This document shows, piece after piece, positions 35,019 to 45,099 of a stretch of DNA of 64,000 nucleotides; position 1 is the first letter of the stretch; each line of letters opens with the position of its first letter. The notes beneath the pieces were generated by a model. The model was given only the letters and a program-made list of their open reading frames with translations. It searched no databases and was not told the origin of the DNA. The stretch is from Sorangium aterium. Its GTDB lineage: Bacteria > Myxococcota_A > Polyangia > Polyangiales > Polyangiaceae. The DNA is taken from assembly GCF_028368935.1 (NCBI RefSeq), contig NZ_JAQNDK010000002.1, positions 868,001 through 932,000 on the forward strand, read 5' to 3'. Position numbers and translations under genes: made by a program.

Positions 35019-35948
35019 ATGGAAGCGCTGGGCCTCCCCGCCGAGCAGCTGGCCTCGGCGGTCGGCGCGCGGCCCTTTCTGCTGCTCGCGCTGCTCGTGA
35101 CCGGGACGGTGGGGGTGCTCCTCGGGCTCGTCGCGGTCGCGCGCCTCTCCGGCCGCCACGCGCGGGCGCTGTGGGCGCTGGCCGTCCGGGCGTACGCCGC
35201 GGTGGCCGCGCACCCGGTCACGCGGCGCCTCTCGGCCCGGTTCCCCCTGGTCGCGAGGGTGCTGCGCGAGCTCTCTGCGGCCGAGTACCTCGTGATCCAC
35301 CTCGGCCTCGGGCTGGCGCTCAGCATGGCCGCGCTCGTGTTCGTCTGGCTCGCGGAGGGGGTGCGCGAGGGCGAGCCGATCGTGGGCGTCGATCTCGCGC
35401 TCGCGCGCGCGCTCCACGCGTCGTCGAGCAGCGCCGGCGTGGCGGCGCTGCGCGCCTTCACGCTCCTCGGCACCTTCTGGGCGCTCGCGCTGCTCGCTGT
35501 CGTCGTGGCCGCGGCGCTGCTGAGGCGGGGCCGGCGCGTCCTCGCGGTCGGGTGGCTCTCCGCGCTCGCCGGCGGCGGGCTCCTCAACACCGCGCTCAAG
35601 GCGCTGTTCGCCCGGCCGCGGCCGACGTTCGCCGATCCGCTGGCGGTGGCCGCGGGGTGGAGCTTCCCGAGCGGACACTCGATGGGCACGTTCGTCGCCT
35701 TTGGCATGCTCTCGTACCTGGGCCTCCTGTTCCTCCGGACGCTGCGCGCTCGCCTCGCGCTCGTCGCGCTCGCGCTCGGCTGGACCGTGGCGATGGGCTT
35801 CAGCCGCATGTACCTCGGCGTGCACTACCTGAGCGACGTGCTCGCGGGGTTCGCCGCAGGCACCGTGTGGCTGGCCGTCTGCATCTCCGGGATCGAGGTC
35901 GCGCGGCGCAGGCCGGCTCGGATCGACGGCCAGTCGCTGCCCGCCTGA
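35019..35948 (+). CDS. PAP2-family membrane phosphatase
   Basis: A 309-aa protein with about six membrane helices and the three phosphatase motifs: K-A-L-F-A-R-P-R-P near residue 190, P-S-G-H-S near 215, and S-R-M-Y-L-G-V-H-Y-L-S-D near 266. Enzymes of this family dephosphorylate lipid phosphates such as phosphatidic acid or undecaprenyl diphosphate at the outer face of the inner membrane. It starts 39 bases after the propeller gene but the two need not be linked functionally. Confidence 0.9.
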   Translation: MEALGLPAEQLASAVGARPFLLLALLVTGTVGVLLGLVAVARLSGRHARALWALAVRAYAAVAAHPVTRRLSARFPLVARVLRELSAAEYLVIHLGLGLALSMAALVFVWLAEGVREGEPIVGVDLALARALHASSSSAGVAALRAFTLLGTFWALALLAVVVAAALLRRGRRVLAVGWLSALAGGGLLNTALKALFARPRPTFADPLAVAAGWSFPSGHSMGTFVAFGMLSYLGLLFLRTLRARLALVALALGWTVAMGFSRMYLGVHYLSDVLAGFAAGTVWLAVCISGIEVARRRPARIDGQSLPA

Positions 35949-36082
35949 GACGGCCAGTCGCGTCCGGCCCGAGGTGGCCAGTCGCAGGCGGCCTGTGCGG
36001 CCCCGGCGCCCGCCGGCCCGCGGCGCGCGCGGGCCGACGCCCCGGCCGCCCCGCGTTACGATCGCGCGGGAGGAGGCAGGAG

Positions 36083-36292
36083 ATGCAGATCAGCGGCAGG
36101 AACAAGATCCCCGGGAAGATCACGGAGCTCGTGGTGGGCGACGTGATGGCCAAGGTCGTGATGGAGGGGCCGGGGGGCACGGAGCTCGTCGCGGTCATCA
36201 CGAGCGACGCGGCGAAGGAGCTCGGCCTCGCGGTCGGCAAGGAGGTGCAGGCGCTCATCAAGGCGACCGAGATCATGGTGATCGCCGGGTGA
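36083..36292 (+). CDS. Molbindin (Mop/TOBE molybdate-binding protein)
   Basis: A 69-aa single Mop domain: M-Q-I-S-G-R-N-K-I-P-G-K-I-T at the start, V-M-A-K-V-V-M-E, L-V-A-V-I-T-S-D-A-A-K-E-L-G-L, and V-Q-A-L-I-K-A-T-E-I-M-V at the end. This is the standard size and pattern of molbindins, which form hexamers that store molybdate or tungstate in the cytoplasm. A strong AGGAGG lies about 11 bases before the ATG. No molybdate transporter is beside it. Confidence 0.9.
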   Translation: MQISGRNKIPGKITELVVGDVMAKVVMEGPGGTELVAVITSDAAKELGLAVGKEVQALIKATEIMVIAG

Positions 36293-36678
36293 ACGCCGGC
36301 TGATCCGCGTGGACCTCGCCGCCGCTGCTCTGATCCGCAGCGAGCCCGGCGATGTCAAGATCGAACTCCGGCCGTGCTCGATTCGACATCAAGCCGCGAG
36401 CTCCTCGGCAGAAGTCGAGTTGAGCCACGGTGGAAATAGACATTATTATCGAAATTTGCACCGAGACCCAGGGTGCAGAGCCGAGGTGGAAGCCGAGGCG
36501 CAGAACCGAGGCGGCTATCGGCGGCGAGCGCGATGGCGAGCACGACGAGCGCGATGAACACCTGCGCCGAGCACAGCAGCGCCGCCGATTTCGCCTGGAG
36601 CCGGGGTGCACTTTTACGATAAAGTGTGTCTAGCGCCGTTTGCTCGGGCGGAGCGCAACGTGCGTTATCGAGGTGGCC
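36293..36678. other. Intergenic stretch before the DUF4215 lipoprotein
   Basis: About 385 bases. An AT-richer part near 36425-36465 and another near 36610-36640 (TTTTACGATAAAGTGTG) are candidate promoters. Near 36475-36515 a short GAGCCGAGG/GAAGCCGAGG/GAACCGAGG repeat occurs. No gene supported. Confidence 0.35.
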
Positions 36679-39600
36679 GTGGGTTTAAGGACTTCTTATC
36701 TGGCTTTGGCGGTGGGATTGCTTCAGATCACGGTCGCTTGCGGCGGGGGCGGCGCGACCACGAGCGAGGCGACCGGCTCCGGGAGCGGCGCGAACTCCGG
36801 CGGAGGCGGGCCTGGCGTCGGCGGCGCCGGCGGCACCGGCGGTGAGCCCGATTTCACGGTGGGCAGCGGCATCGGGCTCGGCGGCAACGGCGGCGGTGCG
36901 CCGGACCCGTGCGAGGTCGATGATCCGCCCCCCGAGTGCTTCCTGCCTCCCGGGCCCGCCTGCGGAGACGCGGCGCTGAACCAGGCGTCGGAGGCCTGCG
37001 ACGACGGCAATACGCTGCCGGGCGACGGCTGTTCCGGGCAGTGCCAGGTCGAGCCTTACTGGGCGTGTCCGACGCCGGGTCAGCCTTGCGAGCTGACCAT
37101 CGCGTGCGGCGACGGCGTCGTCGACCCCGGCGAGTTCTGCGACGACGGCAACAACGTCGATGGCGACGGCTGCAGCGCCGACTGTTACTACGTCGACTCC
37201 TCGTACGTGTGCCCGAAGCCGGGCGAGCCGTGCATCCTGCTCTACGACTGCGGAGACGGCCGCGTGAACGGCTCGGAGGAGTGCGAGGACGGCGACGACC
37301 CGCCCGCGTCCGGCGACGGTTGCAGCGCGGACTGCAAGCGCGAGGCGGGGTTCCAGTGCAGCCGGCCCGGTCAGCCGTGTACGCGGCTGCCCGTCTGCGG
37401 CAACGGCGCCAAGGAGACCGGCGAGGGGTGCGACGACGGCAACACCGCGAGCGGCGACGGCTGCTCGAGCCTGTGCCGGCAGGAGCCCTATTACAACTGC
37501 CCGACCCCCGGATCGCCCTGCGTGCGGCTGATCGCGTGCGGCGACGGCAAGGTGCAGCCGGGTGAGCTCTGCGACGACGGCAACGCCGCGGACGGCGACG
37601 GCTGCAGCGCCGACTGCCAGGTGAAGGACCCGGCGTACGTGTGCCCCGAGCCGGGCAAGCCCTGCATCCCCCTCTACGAGTGCGGCGACGGCCGCGTGAG
37701 CGGCAACGAGCAGTGCGACGACGGCGATGACCCGCCGGAGAGCGGCGACGGCTGCAGCGCGGACTGCCGGCTCGAGGAGGGCTGGGTCTGCAGGCCGGGC
37801 CAGCCCTGCACCGTGAGGACCTATTGCGGCGACGGCGTCGTGCAGCTCGGCGAGCAGTGCGACGACGGCGGGGGGGCGTCCCCCGCGGGCGGCGACGGCT
37901 GCACCGCGCAGTGCAAGATCGAGGTCGGCTGGACGTGCCCGCCGGCTGGCGGGCGCTGCACCCCGCCGCCGCCGCCCGTGTGCGGCGACGGCAAGATCGG
38001 CGGCACCGAGGTGTGCGACGACGGGCAGAAGCCGCCGGCCAGCGGCGACGGCTGCAGCGCCGATTGCCAGACGATCGAGACGGGCTGGGACTGCTCGCGC
38101 GTCGGGTTCCCCTGCAAGACCATCTGCGGCGACGGGCTCAAGCGCGGCGCCGAGCAGTGCGACGACGGCGATCTCCTCTCCGGCGACGGCTGCGACGATA
38201 CGTGCCGCATCGAGCCCGGGCGGGTGTGCAATAGCGCCGCGCCCCAGGACTGCACGGGCTACTCCGTCTGCGGCAACGGCGTCCGCGAGGGCACCGAGGC
38301 CTGCGACGACGGCAACGGCAACTGGCGCGACGGCTGCACGCCGGACTGCAAGGGCGAGCCGAACTGCAGCAGCGGCGCGTGCATCTCGAGGTGCGGCGAC
38401 GGCATCCTCCTGCCCGGCGACCCCACCGAGGCGTGCGACGACGGCAACACCGCGAGCGGCGACGGCTGCTCCGCCACGTGCACGATCGAGCCGGGCTACG
38501 CCTGCACCGTTCAGCCCACCGAGATGCGGCTGCCGATGGTCATCCGCGACTTCATCGGCTGGTGCCCGACCTCGTACGACCGCACCGTCAGCAACAGCGC
38601 GTGCGACAACAACCTGAACGACACCCTCGTCGGGCACTTCGATTTCGAGATCGATCCCAGCGGCAATCAGATCGACCAAATGGTCCAGCCGACGCTCGAC
38701 GCCGCCGGCAAGCCCGTCAGCAGGTTCGGCCCCGGCTTCGTCACGCCGAGCGACGCGAACGGGTGGACCACGGGGCAGAACAACTTCCAGTGGTGGTACC
38801 GGGACAACGCGACGTACAACAGGACGCTCGTCACCTCCATCGAGCTGACCCCGCAGGCCGGCAGGTACGTGTACCAGCGGAGCCCGTTCTGGCCCGTGGA
38901 CCCCACCCCGCCGAACGGCGATCCCGTGCTCAACAACCTGGTCTCCGCCGGGCTGGAGAAGGCGCAGCAGAGCAACCCCTCGCACAACTACTACTTCACG
39001 AGCGAGGTCCGGTACTGGTTCCAGTTCACGCCGAACGGCGCCGCGGCCGATCCGGTGCTCACCTTCTTCGGCGATGACGACGTCTGGGTGTTCATCAAGA
39101 ACACGCTGACCGCGGACATCGGCGGCATCCACGGGCAGCTCCAGGAGAGCGTGACCATCCTGGACAACGGCGACGCCCGCGTGACCCCCTGCACCCAGAA
39201 CACCTGCCCTGCGGGCGCCCGCACGCCCTACGACGTCGACCTGAACCTCGAGCCGGGCAAGGTCTACGAGATCGCGGTGTTCCAGGCCGAGCGCCACGTC
39301 ACCGGGTCGAACTACCAGCTCACGCTGTCGGGCTTCAGCGCCGGCACGTCGGTGTGCACGCCGCAGTGCGGGGTCGACCCGCCGGTCGTGACGCCGGGCG
39401 AGGAGTGCGACGACGGCACCGCGAACGGGGGCGGCTACGGCGGGTGCAACAACTGCCAGCTCGGGCCGTACTGCGGCGACGGCCAGAGGAACGGCCCGGA
39501 GACCTGCGACAACGGGGTCAACAACAGCGCGTATGCCAACAGCTCGAACGCCTGCGCGCCGGGGTGCGTGGCCCCGCCCCGGTGCGGCGACGGCGCGGTC

Positions 39601-40605
39601 AACGCGCCGTACGAGGCGTGCGACCTCGGCTCCGGCAACACGGCGAACGGCTACGGCGGCTGCACGCGCGAGTGCGAGATCGGGCCGTACTGCGGCGACG
39701 GCGCGACGAACGGCCCCGAGCAGTGCGACGACGGCCGGAACGACGGCTTCTACGGCACGTGCAACCCGAACTGCACGCCCGCCCCCCGCTGCGGCGACGG
39801 CAACGTCGACGAGGAGTGGGGTGAGGAGTGCGACGACCCGGCCGACCCGAACTGCGTGGGCTGCCAGCTCGGGGCGCTCTGCGGCGACGCGGTGGTGCAA
39901 GCGAGCTACGGCGAGGAGTGCGACGACGGCGTCAACGACGGCGGCTACGGCGAGTGCGCGCCGATGTGCCTCTACGGCCCGCGCTGCGGCGACGGCGTGG
40001 TGCAGCCCGACGAGGAGGACTGCGACCTCGGCGAGGCCGACAACAACGGCGCTTACAACGGGTGCACTCAGCACTGCGCGTACGGGCCGTACTGCGGCGA
40101 CGCGGCCGTCAACGGCACGGAGACCTGCGACGACGGCGTGAACGACGGCTTCTACGGCAGCTGCTTCCCCGACTGCACGCCGGCGGCCAAGTGCGGCGAC
40201 AGCCGCGTCGACGAGGACTGGGGTGAGCAGTGCGATCCCCCGAACGCGGCGACCGGCTGCAGCGAGAACTGCCGCCTCGGCGCCCAGTGCGGCGACTCGG
40301 TGGTGCAGACCAACCTCGGCGAGCAGTGCGACGACGGCGTGAACGACGGCGGCTACGGCGAGTGCGGTCCCAGCTGCCTGTACGGCCCGCGCTGCGGCGA
40401 CGGCGTGGTCAACGGCCCCGAGCAGTGCGACGACGGGGACGGCAAGAACACCGGCGGCTACGGCAAGTGCGCGCCGGGGTGCGTCTACGGCCCGTACTGC
40501 GGCGACGGCGTGCGGCAGAGCCTGTACGAGGAGTGCGACGACGGGAACAACAAGAGCGGCGACGGCTGCAGCTCGGCCTGCAAGAACGACGGCCAGCCTC
40601 AGTAG
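36679..40605 (+). CDS. Lipoprotein with 23 DUF4215 Cys-rich repeats around a fibro-slime domain
   Basis: About 1308 aa. GTG 36679 sits behind GAGG; the signal sequence ends Q-I-T-V-A-C-G, a lipobox. A Gly/Ser linker precedes eleven repeats of the myxobacterial cysteine-rich type (C-G-D-G...E-x-C-D-D-G...G-D-G-C-S-A-x-C). Next is a fibro-slime/PA14-like domain (about 615-890) with F-I-G-W-C-P, W-F-Q-F-T-P and F-F-G-D-D-D-V-W-V-F-I. Twelve further repeats of a second subtype (N-D-G-G-Y-G-E-C) follow. It is secreted and surface-attached, with many disulphides. Probably an adhesin or matrix protein. Strong tandem-repeat history is visible. Confidence 0.92.
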   Translation: MGLRTSYLALAVGLLQITVACGGGGATTSEATGSGSGANSGGGGPGVGGAGGTGGEPDFTVGSGIGLGGNGGGAPDPCEVDDPPPECFLPPGPACGDAALNQASEACDDGNTLPGDGCSGQCQVEPYWACPTPGQPCELTIACGDGVVDPGEFCDDGNNVDGDGCSADCYYVDSSYVCPKPGEPCILLYDCGDGRVNGSEECEDGDDPPASGDGCSADCKREAGFQCSRPGQPCTRLPVCGNGAKETGEGCDDGNTASGDGCSSLCRQEPYYNCPTPGSPCVRLIACGDGKVQPGELCDDGNAADGDGCSADCQVKDPAYVCPEPGKPCIPLYECGDGRVSGNEQCDDGDDPPESGDGCSADCRLEEGWVCRPGQPCTVRTYCGDGVVQLGEQCDDGGGASPAGGDGCTAQCKIEVGWTCPPAGGRCTPPPPPVCGDGKIGGTEVCDDGQKPPASGDGCSADCQTIETGWDCSRVGFPCKTICGDGLKRGAEQCDDGDLLSGDGCDDTCRIEPGRVCNSAAPQDCTGYSVCGNGVREGTEACDDGNGNWRDGCTPDCKGEPNCSSGACISRCGDGILLPGDPTEACDDGNTASGDGCSATCTIEPGYACTVQPTEMRLPMVIRDFIGWCPTSYDRTVSNSACDNNLNDTLVGHFDFEIDPSGNQIDQMVQPTLDAAGKPVSRFGPGFVTPSDANGWTTGQNNFQWWYRDNATYNRTLVTSIELTPQAGRYVYQRSPFWPVDPTPPNGDPVLNNLVSAGLEKAQQSNPSHNYYFTSEVRYWFQFTPNGAAADPVLTFFGDDDVWVFIKNTLTADIGGIHGQLQESVTILDNGDARVTPCTQNTCPAGARTPYDVDLNLEPGKVYEIAVFQAERHVTGSNYQLTLSGFSAGTSVCTPQCGVDPPVVTPGEECDDGTANGGGYGGCNNCQLGPYCGDGQRNGPETCDNGVNNSAYANSSNACAPGCVAPPRCGDGAVNAPYEACDLGSGNTANGYGGCTRECEIGPYCGDGATNGPEQCDDGRNDGFYGTCNPNCTPAPRCGDGNVDEEWGEECDDPADPNCVGCQLGALCGDAVVQASYGEECDDGVNDGGYGECAPMCLYGPRCGDGVVQPDEEDCDLGEADNNGAYNGCTQHCAYGPYCGDAAVNGTETCDDGVNDGFYGSCFPDCTPAAKCGDSRVDEDWGEQCDPPNAATGCSENCRLGAQCGDSVVQTNLGEQCDDGVNDGGYGECGPSCLYGPRCGDGVVNGPEQCDDGDGKNTGGYGKCAPGCVYGPYCGDGVRQSLYEECDDGNNKSGDGCSSACKNDGQPQ

Positions 40606-40609
40606 AAGA

Positions 40610-40726
40610 GACGGCCACCCGCGTCGGATCCGGGCCCACCTCGGCGTTTTCGGTGCTCAGCGTACAGGAGTACGCTTCCGCGCCGAAAACGCCGATCTGG
40701 GCCCGTCTCCTTTGCGGGTGGCCGTC
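40610..40726. terminator. Long three-part hairpin after the DUF4215 gene
   Basis: The outer arms GACGGCCACCCGC (40610-40622) and GCGGGTGGCCGTC (40714-40726) pair perfectly. Inner arms around CGGCGTTTTCGG (to 40652) and CCGAAAACGCCG (from 40683) pair, and a central hairpin AGCGTAC-AGGA-GTACGCT (40659-40676) closes it. It starts 5 bases after the stop codon, so it can end transcription. Its length exceeds a usual terminator and suggests a palindromic repeat element. Confidence 0.7.
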
Positions 40727-40849
40727 GCCGTCGCTTAGGAGAGGGCGCACGAGCGTCGCCGTCGCTTGGGAGAGGGCGCACGAGCGTCGCCGTCGCTTGG
40801 GAGAGGGCGCACGGCTGGCGCCGTCGCTCGGGAGAGGGGGCACGAGGGG
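40724..40849. repeat. 31-bp tandem repeat, about four copies
   Basis: Copies start at 40724, 40755, 40786 and 40817. The unit begins GTCGCCGTCGCTT and continues GGGAGAGGGCGCAC; the last copy is diverged. Non-coding, between the long hairpin and the histidine-kinase gene. Confidence 0.85.
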
Positions 40850-40893
40850 CGGGAGAGCAGCTTGGGGGTCTGCTCAGGTGAGAGCGCGAGCGC

Positions 40894-42669
40894 TCAGGAG
40901 CGCGGCGCGTCGGGCGGGCGCGGGCGCACCGTGGTGTCGCCCAGGGGCTTCTCGAGGAGGGGAGGGCCCGCGACGGGTAGCCAGATCTCGAAGACAGCGC
41001 CCCCCTTCTTGGCCTTGCGGTAGGTGATCTCCCCTCCGTGCTCGAACACGATTCGCTGCGCGATCGCGAGGCCTAGGCCCGTCCCCTTGTCCTTGCTGGT
41101 CGCGTAGGGCTCGAACAGGCGCGGCACCATCTCCTCCGCTACGCCCGGGCCGTTGTCGCGCACCACGATGCGCACGCGGTCGTTCGGCAGCGGGCCGATC
41201 GTCACCGAGACGCGCGGGTCGCGCCGGACGGCGCTCGCCGCGTCCAGGCCGTTCTGGACCAGGTTCGTGAGCACCTGGATCAGCTGATCGCGATCGGCCG
41301 AGACCTCCGGGATCGGATCCGCAACGAGCTCCACGCGCGGCGACGGCGCGCCGGTGCCGGAGGTCGACCCCGCGCCGGAGGTCGCCTCGCCCGACGCCGG
41401 CGCGGCGTGCAGCGTGACCACCCCGCGCGCGACCGCGACGAGATCGATGGGGGTGAGGTTCGGCGGCGGCAGGCGCGCGAACTGGGTGAACTCGGTCACG
41501 ATGTTCGCGATCCGGTGCACCTCGTTCAGGACCGTCGACGTCGCCTCCGCGAAGTAGTCGTCGAACGCCGGGTCGTCGCGCTGCCGGAGCCGGCGCAGCG
41601 TCTCCACCGCCGCCCGGATGGGCGCCAGCGGGTTCTTGATCTCGTGGGCGATCTGGCGCGCGACCTCGCGCCGCGCCGCGATGCGCTCGGTCGCGGCCAG
41701 GCGCTTGCGCATCGCCGCGAGCTCGTCGATGGTCGCGTTGAACGCCGCCGCGAGATCCGCGATCTCCCGCCCGCCGCGCCCCTCCACACGCCGCGGCGCC
41801 CCGCTCATCACCTCGCGCGTCTCGCGGGCCAGCGCCACGAGCGGCCGCGACAGGCTGCGCGCCAGCACGACCGCCATCGCGACGGCGATCGCCAGCACCG
41901 TGGCGCCGGTCAGCGCGATCGCGCGATCGAGCCGGGCGAGCGCCTGCCTCAGCGGATCGCGCGGCACCGAGGCGACGACGTCGAGGCCCGGGATCTCCGT
42001 GAAATGGAGGACGCGCACGACCTCCGACTCGCTGCTCCGGGGGGCGAGCTCCCCCTGGCGCGCCGCCGTGAGGCGCACATGGTACGCCTCGCCGATCCGC
42101 GCGAGGACCGGGCCGATCCGCCGCGACCCGACGAGGCCGATGGTCACCCCGTGGTTCGACAGGGCGCAGTGGACCTCCAGCGACGGCTCGCCGCCCGCCT
42201 TCGCCGGCCGGAGCCGCGGCGCGCCCCCGGGGGCCTGGATCAGCTCCGCCAGCCGCGGGTCGCGCGCGCCGATGCGCGCGGCGTCCTCGGCCGCGAGGAC
42301 GCTCCCGTCGCCCGCCACGAGCGACAGCTCGTCGAGGCGCAGCGCCTTGGCCTGGCTCGGGACCAGGCGCTGGAGGGCGATGCGGCTCCCCGGCTCCATC
42401 GCGTCCGGGTCGCCCTTGGCGCGCTCGAGCTCGACGTGGGCCTTGTCGACGAACGTGTCGTGCCGGCAGAGCGGCGGCAGGAGATCGCGCAGCGCGTCGG
42501 CCTCCCACGCGAGCTGCTGCCGGACGCCCGCGTGCGCCGCGTCGATCCGCTCGGCGAAGTCGCCCTCGATGATCTCGCGCGACGCCTCGCGGAGGGTCAG
42601 CCCGACGAACGCCGTCGCGATGATCGCGACGAGCCCGAAGGCGAGCAGGAGGCGAGCGGCGAGGGACAT
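40894..42669 (-). CDS. NtrY-like sensor histidine kinase
   Basis: A 591-aa membrane kinase. The first helix [13 protein letters not shown] lies near the N-terminus, then a periplasmic sensor region of about 250 residues, a second helix near 300 ([14 protein letters not shown]), a HAMP segment ([10 protein letters not shown]), the H-box [13 protein letters not shown] near 340, and ATPase boxes D-N-G-P-G-V and G-T-G-L-G-L-A near the end. ATG 42669 is where the first helix begins; upstream codons are low-complexity. No response regulator is adjacent, so its partner lies elsewhere. Confidence 0.92.
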   Translation of the reverse strand: MSLAARLLLAFGLVAIIATAFVGLTLREASREIIEGDFAERIDAAHAGVRQQLAWEADALRDLLPPLCRHDTFVDKAHVELERAKGDPDAMEPGSRIALQRLVPSQAKALRLDELSLVAGDGSVLAAEDAARIGARDPRLAELIQAPGGAPRLRPAKAGGEPSLEVHCALSNHGVTIGLVGSRRIGPVLARIGEAYHVRLTAARQGELAPRSSESEVVRVLHFTEIPGLDVVASVPRDPLRQALARLDRAIALTGATVLAIAVAMAVVLARSLSRPLVALARETREVMSGAPRRVEGRGGREIADLAAAFNATIDELAAMRKRLAATERIAARREVARQIAHEIKNPLAPIRAAVETLRRLRQRDDPAFDDYFAEATSTVLNEVHRIANIVTEFTQFARLPPPNLTPIDLVAVARGVVTLHAAPASGEATSGAGSTSGTGAPSPRVELVADPIPEVSADRDQLIQVLTNLVQNGLDAASAVRRDPRVSVTIGPLPNDRVRIVVRDNGPGVAEEMVPRLFEPYATSKDKGTGLGLAIAQRIVFEHGGEITYRKAKKGGAVFEIWLPVAGPPLLEKPLGDTTVRPRPPDAPRS

Positions 42670-43076
42670 GGCAGGACGGCCACGCCCGCCCGGCCGCGCG
42701 GCCGCCGGTACGGCCGGGCGGCCGCCGCGGTCCGCGGCGGTGTTCAGGGTCGGTGCGGTCGAACCTAGAGGAAACGGCGCCCGTGCCGAGCCCCCGCGGC
42801 GGGCTCCTTCTCCGCCGCAACCTCCGTGCATACGCCATCGGGTCGAGATCGTCCAAGTTCATCGCGTTTCCCCCAACCGCGCGGGCCCGCCCCCTGCGCC
42901 TCTGCCCAGGAGATCTGGGTTCGCGGCTCGCCTGCCCTCGGCAGCTTGCCGCGCCTCTGCCGCGCGCTCTCCTTGCACCGGGGGGCACTCGCCTCTTACG
43001 CTCGGTCGTCCTTCGGGGTCGTCGGGGGCGCGCCTGCCAACGCGCGCCGCAGCTCGACCGCGCTGGAACGCACGAA
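42670..43076. other. Divergent promoter region between kinase and methyl-accepting protein
   Basis: About 400 bases of high-GC DNA, unusually long for divergent genes in this window. Open frames on both strands are Arg/Pro-rich and unsupported. It should carry both promoters; no clear -35/-10 or sigma-54 site was recognised. Confidence 0.35.
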
Positions 43077-45065
43077 ATGAACTCCAAGCAGCTCTCCATC
43101 CCCATCGCCGCAATCCTCGCGTTCATCGGCCTCGGGCTGAGCTTCGCGTCGAAGTCGCTGGCGGAGTTCTCGGGCCAGCTGTTCATGGTCTTCGGCTTCT
43201 CCGCGGCGGCGGCGGTGGTCTACGCGAGCTTCGGGGGCAAGGGCGGCGTCCCCCTCGGAGGCCTGCGCGACGCGCTCCGCGGCGCCGCCCGGGGCAAGCG
43301 GCCCAAGCTCCCCGAGGGCGCCCCCGCCGACGTCGCCGAGACCTACGAGCAGATCGCCGAGATCGCCGGCCGCCAGCTCGAGCTCGCGGAGGAGCGCCAC
43401 GCGCTCGCCGAGGAGCGCGACAAACTCGCGAGGGAGCGCGACGGCTTGAGCCGGGAGCGCGACGGCATCGCGAAGGAGCGCGACACGATCGAGCGGGAGC
43501 GGGACAACCTGAGCCGGGAGCGCGACGGGCTCGCGAAGGAGCGCGACACCCTCGAGCGGGAGTGCACGACGCTCACCCGCAAGGTGAACGATCTCGCGCA
43601 GCGCGGCCCCGACATCGACGTCGACTCGCTCGTGGACGCCGTGCTCCGCGCCACCGCCGGCGAGCGGGTGCGCGTCCCGCCGGGCTCGCCGCAGGAGCTC
43701 TCGCGCCTCTACTCCGAGCTCAGCGGCATCGCGGAGCGGATCACCCAGGCGGAGCTGCGCGACAAGCAGCGCCGCTCGGAGCTGGCGCAGGCCACGGTGC
43801 TCCTCGACGAGCTCTTGCCCAAGCTCAGCGACGGCGTGAGCAGCGTCATGCACGCGAGCGAGCAGGCGACCGTGTACATCCGCGAGATGACGACCGCCCT
43901 CGCCAACATCGCGCAGTCGGTCGAGTCGCTCGCGTCGAGCGCCGAGGAGTCGAGCTCGAGCATCCTCGAGATGACGGCCACGAACGAGGAGGTCGCCGAG
44001 AACGTCGGCGAGCTCGGGTCGAGCGTGCGCGAGACGGTCTCGTCGATCGAGGAGATGGCCTACTCCATCCGCGAGGTCGCGAAGAACGTCGACGCTCTGG
44101 CGCTGACGGCCGAGGAGACGAGCTCCTCGATGAACCAGATGGACGTCTCGATCGACCAGGTCCAGTCGAACGCGAACGAGACGGCGCGGCTCTCGGAGGA
44201 GGTGGCGACCGACGCCGAGAAGGGCGCCGAGGCGATCCTGAAGACGATCGGCGAGATCTACCGCATCAAGGAGTCGAGCCAGGAGGCCGTGGCGGTCATC
44301 TCGAACCTCGGCTTCCGCATCGAGGCGATCGGGCAGATCCTGGCCGTCATCGACGACGTCGCCGAGCAGACGAACCTCCTCGCGCTGAACGCCGCGATCA
44401 TCGCCGCCCAGGCCGGCGAGCACGGCAAGGGCTTCGCCGTCGTCGCCGACGAGATCAAGGACCTCGCCGAGCGCGCCGGCGGCAGCACGAAGGAGATCGC
44501 CGAGCTCATCAAGACCATCCAGTCCGAGTCGAAGAACGCGATCGCCGCCGTCGAGCGCGGCGCTCACAACGTCGACCGCGGCGTCGAGGTCTCGAACGAG
44601 GCCGAGCGGGCCCTCAAGAAGATCCTGGAGAGCTCGCAGAAGTCGACCAACATGGTGCGCGCCATCGCCCGCGCCACGGTCGAGCAGGCCAAGGGGTCGA
44701 AGCAGGTCACGGACGCGATCGGGCGCATCGCCGAGACGGTGCAGCAGATCGCCGCCGCCACGGCGGAGCAGGCGCGCGGCTCGGAGCTCATCATGAAGAG
44801 CGCCGAGAAGATGCGGACCATCACGCAGCACGTGGAGCGGTCGAGCCAGGAGCAGGCGCGCGGCGGGCGCCAGATCACGAGCGCGATCGAGCAGATCTCG
44901 AACATGGTCCACAGCCTCAACGCCTCGCACCGCAGCCAGACGCGCGGCGGCGAGCAGCTCGTCGAGGCCGGCAAGCGCATCGAGGAGGCGGCGCGGCAGC
45001 AGGACCAGGCGGTGCGCCAGCTCCTCAGCGCCTCCGAGCGGATGCGCCGTACGGCGGCGATTTGA
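43077..45065 (+). CDS. Methyl-accepting chemotaxis-type protein without sensor domain
   Basis: 662 aa. Two hydrophobic helices near residues 8-50 with almost no periplasmic loop are followed by a strongly charged heptad coiled coil (repeats of R-E-R-D-G-L-S and K-E-R-D near 115-165). The long methyl-accepting signalling helix pair has its hairpin tip near 425-480: [19 protein letters not shown], then F-A-V-V-A-D-E-I. With no ligand domain outside, it should sense something at the membrane or in the cytoplasm. Linked to an FHA gene 34 bases downstream. Confidence 0.9.
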   Translation: MNSKQLSIPIAAILAFIGLGLSFASKSLAEFSGQLFMVFGFSAAAAVVYASFGGKGGVPLGGLRDALRGAARGKRPKLPEGAPADVAETYEQIAEIAGRQLELAEERHALAEERDKLARERDGLSRERDGIAKERDTIERERDNLSRERDGLAKERDTLERECTTLTRKVNDLAQRGPDIDVDSLVDAVLRATAGERVRVPPGSPQELSRLYSELSGIAERITQAELRDKQRRSELAQATVLLDELLPKLSDGVSSVMHASEQATVYIREMTTALANIAQSVESLASSAEESSSSILEMTATNEEVAENVGELGSSVRETVSSIEEMAYSIREVAKNVDALALTAEETSSSMNQMDVSIDQVQSNANETARLSEEVATDAEKGAEAILKTIGEIYRIKESSQEAVAVISNLGFRIEAIGQILAVIDDVAEQTNLLALNAAIIAAQAGEHGKGFAVVADEIKDLAERAGGSTKEIAELIKTIQSESKNAIAAVERGAHNVDRGVEVSNEAERALKKILESSQKSTNMVRAIARATVEQAKGSKQVTDAIGRIAETVQQIAAATAEQARGSELIMKSAEKMRTITQHVERSSQEQARGGRQITSAIEQISNMVHSLNASHRSQTRGGEQLVEAGKRIEEAARQQDQAVRQLLSASERMRRTAAI

Positions 45066-45099
45066 GGCCGAGCCGCCCCCTCGCGCGCAGGCAGCATCG

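Noticed and set aside
32793-35825. Minus-strand open frame of 1010 codons opposite the propeller and PAP2 genes
   Set aside because: It is rich in Arg/His/Glu with no motifs and mirrors two well-supported genes; long antisense frames are expected at this GC content.
36685-40074. Minus-strand open frame of 1129 codons opposite the DUF4215 gene
   Set aside because: Its Ala/Val/Arg repetition is only the mirror of the Cys-rich repeats.
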